A DNA stretch of 10,914 nucleotides. Origin: CAXFCD01 sp964001155 (GTDB lineage: Bacteria; Fidelibacterota; Marinisomatia; Marinisomatales; UBA1611). Shown here piece after piece: positions 1-7,262 of this stretch. Both the position numbers and the translations under genes were made by a program. The first letter of the stretch is position 1, and every line of letters starts with the position of its first letter. The DNA lies in NCBI GenBank assembly GCA_964001155.1, contig CAXFCD010000186.1, positions 1 to 10,914 of the forward strand, given 5' to 3'. Under the pieces are notes generated by a model. It saw only the letters and a program-made list of their open reading frames with translations. It was not told the DNA's origin and did not search any database.

Positions 1-1594
1 CGAAATGAACGCCTAAAGGTGCAATAAGGGGCACAATCACAATGATGGCTGAAAAAATATCCATCAAACATCCCACCAAAAGGAGGAAGATGTTTAGCAT
101 GAGCAAAAAGGCATATTTGGAAGCAATCACCTCTTTGGCCCAAGATAAAATTAAAATCGGGATTTGGGCATCCACGAGATAACTGGTTAATCCCATGGCC
201 ACCCCGAGGATAATTAAGACACCGCCTATGAGTGTGGCGCAATCAACCACAATCCGGGGTAAGGCTCGCATGGTAATATCCTTATAAAGATACACTTCCA
301 CTAAAAAAACATAAACCACCGTCAATGCTGCTGTCTCCACCAAGGTTGTGAATCCGCCAAAGACACCGAATAAAATCAGGATCGGTATAGCCAATTCCCA
401 CCGAGTCTCCCAACAGACTTTCATTGCCTTTTTGAAATTAAATGGATTTGGGGCGATTTTATCTTTTTTCCCTTGGTATAAAGCCCAAAAAGACATGAGA
501 ACAACCAGTAATAATCCGGGAATCAATCCTGCTATGAAAACTTCTTTTACAGAAACACCGGCGGTAACACCATAAATGATCGCCGGAAGGCTTGGTGGAA
601 ATAATAGCCCCAATGATCCTGCAACCGTGATTAACCCTAAAGAAAAGGATCGGCTGTATCCTTCTTTTAATAAAAGTGGCAATAAAAGCCCACCCAAAGC
701 TAAAATGGTTACGCCAGACCCGCCGGTTAAGGCCGTGAAGAATCCACATAAAACCACAATAATGACTGGCGTTCCACCTGGAATCCAGCCAAACAATTCT
801 CGAAATACGGTCACTAACCTTTTAGAAGCATTACTCTCTGCCAACAAATATCCGGCTAATGTGAATAATGGAATAGTTGGCAATGTTGGAGAAACAACGA
901 TTCGGTACGCCTCAGTGGGAATGGCAGAAATGGGAACATAATCTGCCCAAAAGAAAAGAACGGCAGCACCGCCTAATCCGACAAAAATTGGCGCACCATA
1001 TATGAGCGCTACAATAATGAAAAAAATACCCAATCCAATCACAGGTAAAACATCAAAAATCGCATCTGTAATAGCGCTGAGAGAAAATAAAACGCCAACA
1101 ATGATCATGGATACCCGATGGACGTGTTTCTGGTAACTTTTGAAATATACCTGAATCGCCATGAGACCGAAACCAACCGGCATGATCAATTGGGCAAACC
1201 ACCGCGGAATATTGGGTGCTATGTCAATTGGATATTGGAATTCAACTTTCAGAAGCTCCCAACTTCCCCAGGTCAGGGCAACCAAGACTAAGAATGTCGT
1301 TACTTTAGCGATCCACTTTCCGGGGTGTGGTTTTTCTGCTTGATCAAATAACGGTTCCCGCGTTAGGGCTAAAAGTTTATTTTGCCGTGCAGCCAATACA
1401 GCACCGATAAACCCAATCCACAAGGTGAAATGCTGGACTAAAACCTGAGAAGCGGGAATGCTGTTTGTATTAAAAATACGTGCGGCGGTTTCCAGAACAG
1501 GCAAAACTGTCATGGCACCAAAAATCACAAATGCCAGCGTATCTTCGCCCCATTTCAGACGATTGACAACATGGTTCACCCTGTTATTGACCAT
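1..1594 (-). CDS. dctQM: Fused TRAP transporter permease DctQ-DctM (3' end cut by window edge)
   Basis: This is the membrane part of a tripartite ATP-independent periplasmic (TRAP) transporter, which imports a solute handed over by the binding protein, driven by an ion (usually sodium) gradient. The ATG at 1592-1594 opens a frame with no stop to the window edge, giving 531 codons. Residues about 15-155 are hydrophobic segments of a DctQ small subunit (TLWIGFIGAVLAAR near 57-70). Residues about 160-531 are a DctM large subunit: TGGSGVTILALGG (290-302) and GSLGLLFPPSLPAIIYG (326-342), followed by AGLIPGLLL, match the conserved re-entrant-loop regions of DctM. The two are joined in one frame, a known arrangement. 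Roughly 80-100 C-terminal residues should lie beyond the edge. The gene starts 4 nt after dctP, with no clear Shine-Dalgarno sequence. Family assignment is firm; the substrate is unknown. Confidence 0.93.
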   Translation of the reverse strand, partial: MVNNRVNHVVNRLKWGEDTLAFVIFGAMTVLPVLETAARIFNTNSIPASQVLVQHFTLWIGFIGAVLAARQNKLLALTREPLFDQAEKPHPGKWIAKVTTFLVLVALTWGSWELLKVEFQYPIDIAPNIPRWFAQLIMPVGFGLMAIQVYFKSYQKHVHRVSMIIVGVLFSLSAITDAIFDVLPVIGLGIFFIIVALIYGAPIFVGLGGAAVLFFWADYVPISAIPTEAYRIVVSPTLPTIPLFTLAGYLLAESNASKRLVTVFRELFGWIPGGTPVIIVVLCGFFTALTGGSGVTILALGGLLLPLLLKEGYSRSFSLGLITVAGSLGLLFPPSLPAIIYGVTAGVSVKEVFIAGLIPGLLLVVLMSFWALYQGKKDKIAPNPFNFKKAMKVCWETRWELAIPILILFGVFGGFTTLVETAALTVVYVFLVEVYLYKDITMRALPRIVVDCATLIGGVLIILGVAMGLTSYLVDAQIPILILSWAKEVIASKYAFLLMLNIFLLLVGCLMDIFSAIIVIVPLIAPLGVHF

Positions 1595-1598
1595 GGAT

Positions 1599-2573
1599 TT
1601 ATTGATCGCCGGTTAATTCAAGGACGCGGTCATATATTTCTTCAGAAATCACATTTCCCCGTAGATGGGGTTCCATCCGCTTGATCTCGGTTTGCCATTG
1701 AATCACTTCCAGTACCGTTGGTGTGTGAATCGTCAACCCGTATTGCTGCATAGCTTCAATGGCTTGTTTTTCTGCTTGCCGGTTTGTTTCTAAATGTTTT
1801 TCACGGATGGATTGAGCCACAGCAATCAAATCATCGTGATATTTTTCAGGAATGCGATTCCATGTTTTTTGATCCACAATGATTCCCGCCATTAAAGCGC
1901 CCCATTTTAAATCTAGCATATGATTAGCAATACCAAAGGACTGCTGCGCCAAGGCATAAAGCGGCATAGTGGATATGGCATCTATGAGACCTGTTTGCAG
2001 GCCGGACAAAATATCCGTGGAAGCCAAGGGCACAGGATTAAAACCGGCTTTTTTATAAATTTCTGCCCATTTAAAATCCCCCGCCCAAGTGAAGATTCGT
2101 TTATCTTTCAAGTCGGATGGTGTCAATACTTTTGAATTTGAAAACCAGTATGCCCAACCCAAGTCTGCTAAATAAAGGAGCTTAAATCCTCCCTCTTCCA
2201 ATTTCTTCTCCAATGAGGGAAGCATATCATTCAGCACTAGATTAATATCCTGTTCATCCTGGAAAGCTAGGGGCACATAAAAGGCAGAAAAATCCGGAAC
2301 GATTTCTGTTAATCCTTCCGTGGAAATGCCTGCAGCATGAATTTGTCCGATTCTCATTTTTCGAACCATGTCCCGCTCGTCTCCTACTACGCCACCGGGA
2401 TAAATGCGCAATTCCACTTTGCCTTTGGTTACTTTTTTCCATTCCTGGCCCATTTCGATCAACATGCCATGCCAATCCGTTCCCTCAGGCGCCAAGGTTG
2501 CCATTTTTACCACAATCTTCCGGCCGAAGGCCAAGGAAGATAAAACTAGGAGGATTAAGAGTGTTCGTTTCAT
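1599..2573 (-). CDS. dctP: TRAP transporter solute-binding protein, DctP family (TatP-like)
   Basis: This 324-residue periplasmic protein captures the solute for the adjacent DctQM permease. Residues 1-17 form a signal peptide (MKR, then LLILLVLSSLAFG) without a lipobox cysteine, so it is probably soluble. The mature part begins KIVVKMATLAPEGTDWH, a typical DctP start, and has the family's LQTGLIDAISTMPL segment at 192-205. The usual carboxylate-binding arginine (SiaP Arg147, in the LKGLKIR-type motif) is not at its place: residues 155-166 read LKDKRIFTWAGD, and alignment by eye puts Phe161 or Thr162 there. The usual nearby asparagine is also absent (TGLID instead of TNAVD). DctP relatives with an aromatic K-V-W-V-W-E-G-D style segment exist, so this is probably a real subfamily rather than decay. 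The ATG overlaps the tatT stop codon by 4 nt, which suggests coupled translation. Substrate unknown, possibly not a simple carboxylate. Confidence 0.93.
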   Translation of the reverse strand: MKRTLLILLVLSSLAFGRKIVVKMATLAPEGTDWHGMLIEMGQEWKKVTKGKVELRIYPGGVVGDERDMVRKMRIGQIHAAGISTEGLTEIVPDFSAFYVPLAFQDEQDINLVLNDMLPSLEKKLEEGGFKLLYLADLGWAYWFSNSKVLTPSDLKDKRIFTWAGDFKWAEIYKKAGFNPVPLASTDILSGLQTGLIDAISTMPLYALAQQSFGIANHMLDLKWGALMAGIIVDQKTWNRIPEKYHDDLIAVAQSIREKHLETNRQAEKQAIEAMQQYGLTIHTPTVLEVIQWQTEIKRMEPHLRGNVISEEIYDRVLELTGDQ

Positions 2574-3406
2574 TCTAAAAAATACTCATCAGTTTTAGAT
2601 AATAACCATTTTGCACGTTTTTGTGCAATGAGATTACTTAATTCAAATTTTGGATTTTTATTCACATCTAAAGCTAATACATAATTGAGATTTTTGACAA
2701 ATCCTGCTTTGTTTTGCATCGGTTTATCAATGGTTTCGGCAAAGCTCATAAAGGGTCCGGCATCGAGGCTGTCTGAGGCTTCAACGGCTTTTTCAAAATA
2801 GGCTGTGACAGAATCTACTAATGCGTCACCTGTTAGATCGGACCTTGTTGAAGTATAACTCATCATAGCAGCGTACAATGCACCTTCCCCCCAATCCGGG
2901 TCCAATGCAAGAGCTTTTTTGAGTAATTTCCCGACGATAGGCAAATTCACAAGCTCGAAGGGATTACCCCGACTGGATTTAATAGCACCACCATACGCTG
3001 CTGCAAGCCAATATAAGTCAAAAACATCTTCATCTGTAAAATTAATTTCAGATTGCCCCTTTAGCCAATCATTGAACCCAGGGTAGGTTTCATTTAAATT
3101 GGAGAGTCCTAATGATTTGGCTTCTTTAAAGATCAAATTTGCCTTTTTATAACCGGTTAGTCCTGAGGAATAGTCCTCGTCAATCAAGCGATCACTTTCT
3201 TCCATGATTACACCAAAGGCATACTCAACTTTCGTTTTGACAATTTTTCGTTTTTCATGTAAGGTAGGCGATTTCATTTTTTCCAAAGATTTGATCTTTT
3301 TCTCGAAATAAATGGAAACAAGTTTTGGGTGTTCCAAAATCAGTGCTTTTGGAGCACAAGAGGAAATAAGAAGGGCAAACCCGAATAAAAAGAACCGCTG
3401 ACCCAC
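2570..3406 (-). CDS. tatT: TatT-type TRAP-associated lipoprotein
   Basis: This 278-residue lipoprotein appears to belong to the TatT family (Treponema pallidum Tp0956), helical TPR-like proteins that form a ring-shaped trimer and bind the TRAP solute-binding protein. The signal peptide ends in a good lipobox, ISSC with Cys17. The body is helical: LYWLAAAYGGAIKSS (131-145), a LVNLPIVGKLLKKALALDPDW stretch in 152-172, then GEGALYAAMM (173-182), AYFEKAVEAS (202-211), PFMSFAETIDKPMQNKAGF (218-236) and ANL-type SNLIAQKRAKWLLSKTDEYFL near the end (257-277). The segment order and wording are the hallmark of TatT, recognised from memory. The start is GTG (3404-3406), 16 nt after glyA, with no Shine-Dalgarno sequence. 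It overlaps dctP by 4 nt. Context (tatT-dctP-dctQM) strongly supports a TPAT transporter; the job of the TPR part in transport is not settled in the family. Confidence 0.88.
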   Translation of the reverse strand: MGQRFFLFGFALLISSCAPKALILEHPKLVSIYFEKKIKSLEKMKSPTLHEKRKIVKTKVEYAFGVIMEESDRLIDEDYSSGLTGYKKANLIFKEAKSLGLSNLNETYPGFNDWLKGQSEINFTDEDVFDLYWLAAAYGGAIKSSRGNPFELVNLPIVGKLLKKALALDPDWGEGALYAAMMSYTSTRSDLTGDALVDSVTAYFEKAVEASDSLDAGPFMSFAETIDKPMQNKAGFVKNLNYVLALDVNKNPKFELSNLIAQKRAKWLLSKTDEYFLE

Positions 3407-3422
3407 AGTTTTTACAATCAGG

Positions 3423-4712
3423 TTAATGGGTGTAAATGGGAAATTTTGAACAAAGAGAGTTTACATCTGATTGAATATTGGACAAAATAACCTCGTCCTC
3501 AGGATTTTGGATAGCACGGTCCATCCATCGTACGATTTGGCGAACTTCCAATTCTTCCATACCCCGTGTTGTGATGGCAGGCGTTCCAACACGAATGCCG
3601 CTTGTGACAAATGGACTTCTTTGATCAAAAGGGACCATATTTTTATTCACGGTGATACCTGCTTTCCCTAAGGCTAACTCAGCAACTTTTCCGGTAATAT
3701 TTTTATTTGATAAATCAACGAGAATAACGTGCGTATCAGTCCCATCGGAAACAAGGTCATAATCTAAAGTTAATAACTCATCAGCCATTGCTTTTGCATT
3801 ATCAATAATTGCTTTTGCATAGGTTTTAAATTCCGGTTTCAACGCTTCACCAAAAGCAACACCCTTTGCAGCGATAATATGCATCAACGGACCACCTTGA
3901 ATTCCGGGCATGATCATGGAGTCAATTAATTCGGATACCATTTTTACACGACCTGATTTTGGGGCTACTTTTCCCCAAGTATTTTCAAAATCTTTTCCCA
4001 GCAGAATAATGCCACCTCGTGGGCCTCTCAATGTTTTATGTGTCGTGCTAGTCACAACATCACAATAGGGCATTGGAGATGGATGAAAACCTGCTGCAAT
4101 TAGTCCGCTTGGATGAGCAATATCAGCCATCAAATATGCATCCACTGAATTAGCAATTTCCCGGAACTGTTCAAATTCAATAAATCTGGGGTAGGCGCTT
4201 CCACCGCAAATAATCATTTTGGGTTGATGTTCTTTAGCCAAGGATGCTACGTCATCAAAATTGACTCGGCCCGATTCCTTGGAAACTTTGTAGGAAATAA
4301 AATTGTAGAGTTGTCCGGAAAAATTAACAGAACTGCCATGGGTCAAATGGCCGCCATGAGCTAAATCCAATCCCATGACCGTATCACCAGGTTCAAGGAA
4401 AGTCATTAAGGCTCCCATATTGGCTTGGGAACCGGAGTGGGGCTGGACGTTAGCATATTCTGCCCCGAATAATTCACAAACTCGGTCTCGGGCTAAATTT
4501 TCAGCTTCATCCACAAATTCACATCCGCCATAGTACCGTTTTCCCGGATACCCTTCAGCGTATTTGTTGGTCATAACACCGCCTGCCATTTCCATGACAG
4601 CGCGGCTTGTGAAATTTTCCGAGGCAATCAGCTCAAGTGTGGACTCTTCACGGTTTATTTCTCTTTCTAGAATCGTAAACAGTTCCGAATCCTGTTGAGC
4701 TAAATAGGACAT
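3423..4712 (-). CDS. glyA: Serine hydroxymethyltransferase
   Basis: This cytoplasmic PLP enzyme converts serine and tetrahydrofolate to glycine and 5,10-methylene-tetrahydrofolate, the main source of one-carbon units. At 429 residues it is full length for the bacterial family. Visible active-site parts are LELIASENF (26-34), NKYAEGYPGKRYYGG (49-63, with Tyr51, Glu53 and Tyr61), the PLP ring-binding Asp197 and His200 in MADIAHPSGL, the Schiff-base Lys226 in TSTTHKTLRGPRGG, and the substrate carboxylate Arg374 in SGIRVGTPA. After the lysine motif, residues about 240-256 (KDFENTWGKVAPKSGRV) form an insertion typical of Bacteroidetes-type GlyA and absent from the E. coli enzyme. The ATG lies one base after the stop of the upstream TPR gene, with GGAAA at 4717-4721 as a weak ribosome site. 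Its place between envelope genes and a TRAP operon is odd for a housekeeping gene; there is no sign of damage. Confidence 0.98.
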   Translation of the reverse strand: MSYLAQQDSELFTILEREINREESTLELIASENFTSRAVMEMAGGVMTNKYAEGYPGKRYYGGCEFVDEAENLARDRVCELFGAEYANVQPHSGSQANMGALMTFLEPGDTVMGLDLAHGGHLTHGSSVNFSGQLYNFISYKVSKESGRVNFDDVASLAKEHQPKMIICGGSAYPRFIEFEQFREIANSVDAYLMADIAHPSGLIAAGFHPSPMPYCDVVTSTTHKTLRGPRGGIILLGKDFENTWGKVAPKSGRVKMVSELIDSMIMPGIQGGPLMHIIAAKGVAFGEALKPEFKTYAKAIIDNAKAMADELLTLDYDLVSDGTDTHVILVDLSNKNITGKVAELALGKAGITVNKNMVPFDQRSPFVTSGIRVGTPAITTRGMEELEVRQIVRWMDRAIQNPEDEVILSNIQSDVNSLCSKFPIYTH

Positions 4713-4713
4713 G

Positions 4714-5991
4714 TTATTTCCAGTTGGATTCAGCTTTCAATGATTCTGTGACCCAGTCATAATCCGGGGACATAGTGGAGATACTACGAGCCCGTCTGAC
4801 TTTTGCCTCTGCCATGAACCATTGAGCTTTCCCATAAAGAATATCTTTTGAATTCTCCTCCATCCAAGCTCGTTTTGAAAATCCACGGTATCCTTTTGAT
4901 TCTGCTTTTACAAAATAATTAAATGCCATTTTAGCAACGATCCGGTCATCTGTTGTAAAGGGGTTTTGACGATAATTGTCCCAGCCGTAATAATAAACTT
5001 TACCTTTTTGTCCATATCCTTCCCCCGTATCTCCATTCAGACTGATTGCTTTGTCAGCCCAACGAATTGCTTTGCCGTATTCATTCGCTTCTAAATAAAC
5101 ATCGGATATATTTATAGCAATGCGGCTATCCCGTGGATCAATATTGAATAATTTTTCAAACGCAGCAGCAGATTCATTTAAATTATCTATCATCTTATAC
5201 GCTTCAGCCAATTTTCTGTATGCGAGTTTGCTGCTGGGGTCCTGACTGATGACCGCATTCAACACCGGAATCGCATCTTCATAGCGATCTGCCTGTCCTA
5301 AGCGGTCAGCATAATCCAAACCATAACTCAAATTATCCGGATTATCTTCATAACGCTGCTGATAAACATCTAAAGGATCCCGGCCGCTACTTTCAAATGC
5401 CATAGCCAATTCACTTTGGGCAATCTCATTATTGGGATCAATTTTAAGGATTTTTTCCAATATGAAAATTTGGTCATCATAACGGGAATTTTCCTTGTAC
5501 AACTTGGATAAATCATTCATGATAGAAATATCTTCAGGTGCCATATCTACCAACCGTTCATATTCAATGATTTCTTTATCCTGCTTCCCTTGGCGTTTAT
5601 AAGCGTATGCCAGCCTTTTTCTTAAATCAACACTTTCTGGTAATTTTTGCAACCCATCCAACAGAACAAATTCAGCGCTGTCGAAGCGTCCTAATTGTTC
5701 ATAAGCAATAGCATAATACTGGTAAATCTCTTTGGGTGGCGCATAAACGGGATTCCATTCATCGCAATCCAAAGATGTGATTTCTTCATAGATACGTACC
5801 GTTTGCTTCCAATCCCGATTCCGGTAATATTCCGCAGCACTACTCATTAATCTGGGGCAGCGCAGTTGTCTTAATGAATCCAACCTTGCTTTATCTTTTG
5901 CAAGATCAGTGCTGCTCCCGCCTTCCGGCGGCACACACATGGTAAAAAATAATGCGCCCATAGAAATAGCAAATATCTTCGTTTTACTCAT
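4714..5991 (-). CDS. TPR-repeat lipoprotein of unknown function
   Basis: This is a 425-residue secreted tetratricopeptide-repeat protein, probably a lipoprotein in the periplasm, that should act as a protein-binding scaffold. The ATG at 5989-5991 is preferred over one 30 nt upstream because it directly gives a signal peptide (MSKTKIFAISMGALFFTMC) and lies 2 nt after the upstream stop. The lipobox FTMC (Cys19) is atypical at -1, but the following VPPEGGSSTD linker is lipoprotein-like. TPR-like helix pairs run from about residue 50 to 320, for example IYQYYAIAYEQLGRFDSAEFVL (89-110), IMNDLSKLYKENSRYDDQI (157-175), LAYRKLAEAYKMIDNLNESAAAF (257-279) and the unit ending KAISLNG (314-320). Residues 325-425 are a charged, tyrosine-rich helical tail. 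Cys45 and Cys76 flank the first helix pair and could form a disulfide. It sits between the barrel gene and glyA with gaps of 2 and 1 nt, so it is likely made together with the barrel protein. Confidence 0.85.
   Translation of the reverse strand: MSKTKIFAISMGALFFTMCVPPEGGSSTDLAKDKARLDSLRQLRCPRLMSSAAEYYRNRDWKQTVRIYEEITSLDCDEWNPVYAPPKEIYQYYAIAYEQLGRFDSAEFVLLDGLQKLPESVDLRKRLAYAYKRQGKQDKEIIEYERLVDMAPEDISIMNDLSKLYKENSRYDDQIFILEKILKIDPNNEIAQSELAMAFESSGRDPLDVYQQRYEDNPDNLSYGLDYADRLGQADRYEDAIPVLNAVISQDPSSKLAYRKLAEAYKMIDNLNESAAAFEKLFNIDPRDSRIAINISDVYLEANEYGKAIRWADKAISLNGDTGEGYGQKGKVYYYGWDNYRQNPFTTDDRIVAKMAFNYFVKAESKGYRGFSKRAWMEENSKDILYGKAQWFMAEAKVRRARSISTMSPDYDWVTESLKAESNWK
4717..4721 (-). promoter_or_regulatory. 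Weak ribosome binding site of glyA
   Basis: GGAAA on the minus strand lies 4 nt before the glyA ATG and overlaps the last codons of the TPR gene. With the stop and start only one base apart, translational coupling may matter more than this weak site. Confidence 0.35.
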
Positions 5992-5993
5992 TG

Positions 5994-7262
5994 TTACTTT
6001 TGTCTCCTTTTTACGAACCATAGGTCAGCCAGACTGATGCCGAGTTGAATTTGTTGTACAATTTCAGTTTTGTAGTTATCGGTATAATCTCTTTTCCCAA
6101 GATAATAATTCATATCAATTTGATTCCCTGTAGCCTTGAATTTAAAACCAAATCCCAATGCTCCGCCAACTTCTCTTATCCCAATTCCTGATGTTGCCAG
6201 GGTATGCGTGTTTAGTGAAAAACCACTCCTAAATGAAAATTTATCTATTAAATCCATGGATAAATCATTAGGGAATCGCGTTAGAGATAATTTGATTTGA
6301 TTGGAACTGTTAATCCAATCATTCATGGGCAAAGTGACCTGTGAAAGATCGCCGTCATCTTTAAACGCATTCAACTCAAGCGCTATTGCTGTTGATTTGT
6401 TCAAGTTGGACTGTATTCCAAATGCGTATTGACTTGGTTCATGTAAATTAGTGAACCTTATTTCTTCTTTTGCTGACACACTGTCCGGCAGTGGAAAATC
6501 GGTGGGTGAACTATAATCATGGTAACCATTCCCATTGGCATCATCGAATAAATGTTTAGCTGTATACAGTCCATCCAAAGGCTTAATGGGATATTGCAAA
6601 CTTGTGAAAAGATTTATTTTTTCTCCGACAGCAGTGGAAATAAATATTTTACTTAGAACACCAGAGTAGCGAATTCGAGATGTTTGGATAATTGAACTCC
6701 CGTCGAAAAAGACAGATTCATTTTGTCTGGATGACCCAAACAACATATCCATGAATAATCCCATACTGAAGTTCTCACGGATTAAATAAGATGTCCCAAT
6801 CTTGAAAGCCAAGATACCTCCGGCCCGATCAATAGATTTTACCAAATTCAACGTGTCACCAAAAGCAATGAAGGGTTCACTTTCTTGTGAGGAAATTGAA
6901 ATCCTCTGATCCGCGTAAGGCGACACAGCTAAACCAAATGACCATTTAGTTTTGATTGGTACGATCCAAACTGCATTGGAGAGTCCAGAGTATCCATTCA
7001 ATAGAGATGGCTCGGAAACAGAATTTTTATCACCGCTATAGGATAGAGATAAATGGGTAAATTTTAAATGATGCCAAGTGGATGGATTAGCCAACGAAAC
7101 ATTGCTTTGAAAAGAAGGGGCCAGATCATTAACCCCATTTCCTGCACTGCCAATTCCCTGGTTATTATAAAAATGACCTAACCCAAAGGCATTCATCGTA
7201 CCCTGCCCTAATATCAAGGAAGAAGCAAGTAAACTATAAATGACTGGTTTAATCAACGGCAT
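5994..7262 (-). CDS. Outer-membrane beta-barrel protein, PorV/FadL-like
   Basis: This 422-residue protein is most likely an outer-membrane beta-barrel of the broad PorV/FadL-like type common in FCB bacteria. Evidence is a signal peptide (MPLIKPVIYSLLASSLILGQG), an N-terminal conserved patch FGLGHFYNNQGIGSAGNG (26-43) followed by a SLANPSTWHHL segment like the NPA-containing start of PorV/PorQ relatives, then many alternating hydrophobic strands (for example KWSFGLAVSPYADQRISIS, 106-124) and a C-terminal last strand IQLGISLADLWFVKRRQK (405-422), a tail I recognise from many FCB barrels. A loop at 239-250 holds D-x-N-x-N-G-x-x-D, which resembles a calcium-binding loop. The start at 7260-7262 is chosen over one 36 nt upstream because it gives a cleaner signal peptide and has GGAAA 6 nt before it; it still overlaps the upstream lipoprotein gene by 14 nt. 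Whether it transports lipids, anchors secreted proteins or does something else cannot be told. Confidence 0.8.
   Translation of the reverse strand: MPLIKPVIYSLLASSLILGQGTMNAFGLGHFYNNQGIGSAGNGVNDLAPSFQSNVSLANPSTWHHLKFTHLSLSYSGDKNSVSEPSLLNGYSGLSNAVWIVPIKTKWSFGLAVSPYADQRISISSQESEPFIAFGDTLNLVKSIDRAGGILAFKIGTSYLIRENFSMGLFMDMLFGSSRQNESVFFDGSSIIQTSRIRYSGVLSKIFISTAVGEKINLFTSLQYPIKPLDGLYTAKHLFDDANGNGYHDYSSPTDFPLPDSVSAKEEIRFTNLHEPSQYAFGIQSNLNKSTAIALELNAFKDDGDLSQVTLPMNDWINSSNQIKLSLTRFPNDLSMDLIDKFSFRSGFSLNTHTLATSGIGIREVGGALGFGFKFKATGNQIDMNYYLGKRDYTDNYKTEIVQQIQLGISLADLWFVKRRQK
6004..6008 (-). promoter_or_regulatory. Possible ribosome binding site of the TPR lipoprotein gene
   Basis: AGGAG on the minus strand is the only strong Shine-Dalgarno match before any start in the window. 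It lies inside the last codons of the barrel gene, 12 nt from the ATG at 5991, which is longer than ideal. It supports that ATG over the one at 6021, which has no such site. Confidence 0.4.

Noticed and set aside
459..749. Minus-strand open frame of 96 codons
   Set aside because: It is in another frame inside the dctQM gene, which is open through the whole region and shows DctM motifs here.
348..941. Two plus-strand open frames (75 and 121 codons) back to back
   Set aside because: They lie wholly opposite the DctM part of the permease, whose protein is clearly conserved; their translations are Asn/Pro/Lys-rich and resemble no family.
5992..6021. Upstream ATG giving the TPR lipoprotein 10 more residues
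   Set aside because: It would overlap the barrel gene by 28 nt and put a charged stretch before the signal peptide; the ATG at 5991 lies 2 nt after the barrel stop and has an upstream AGGAG.
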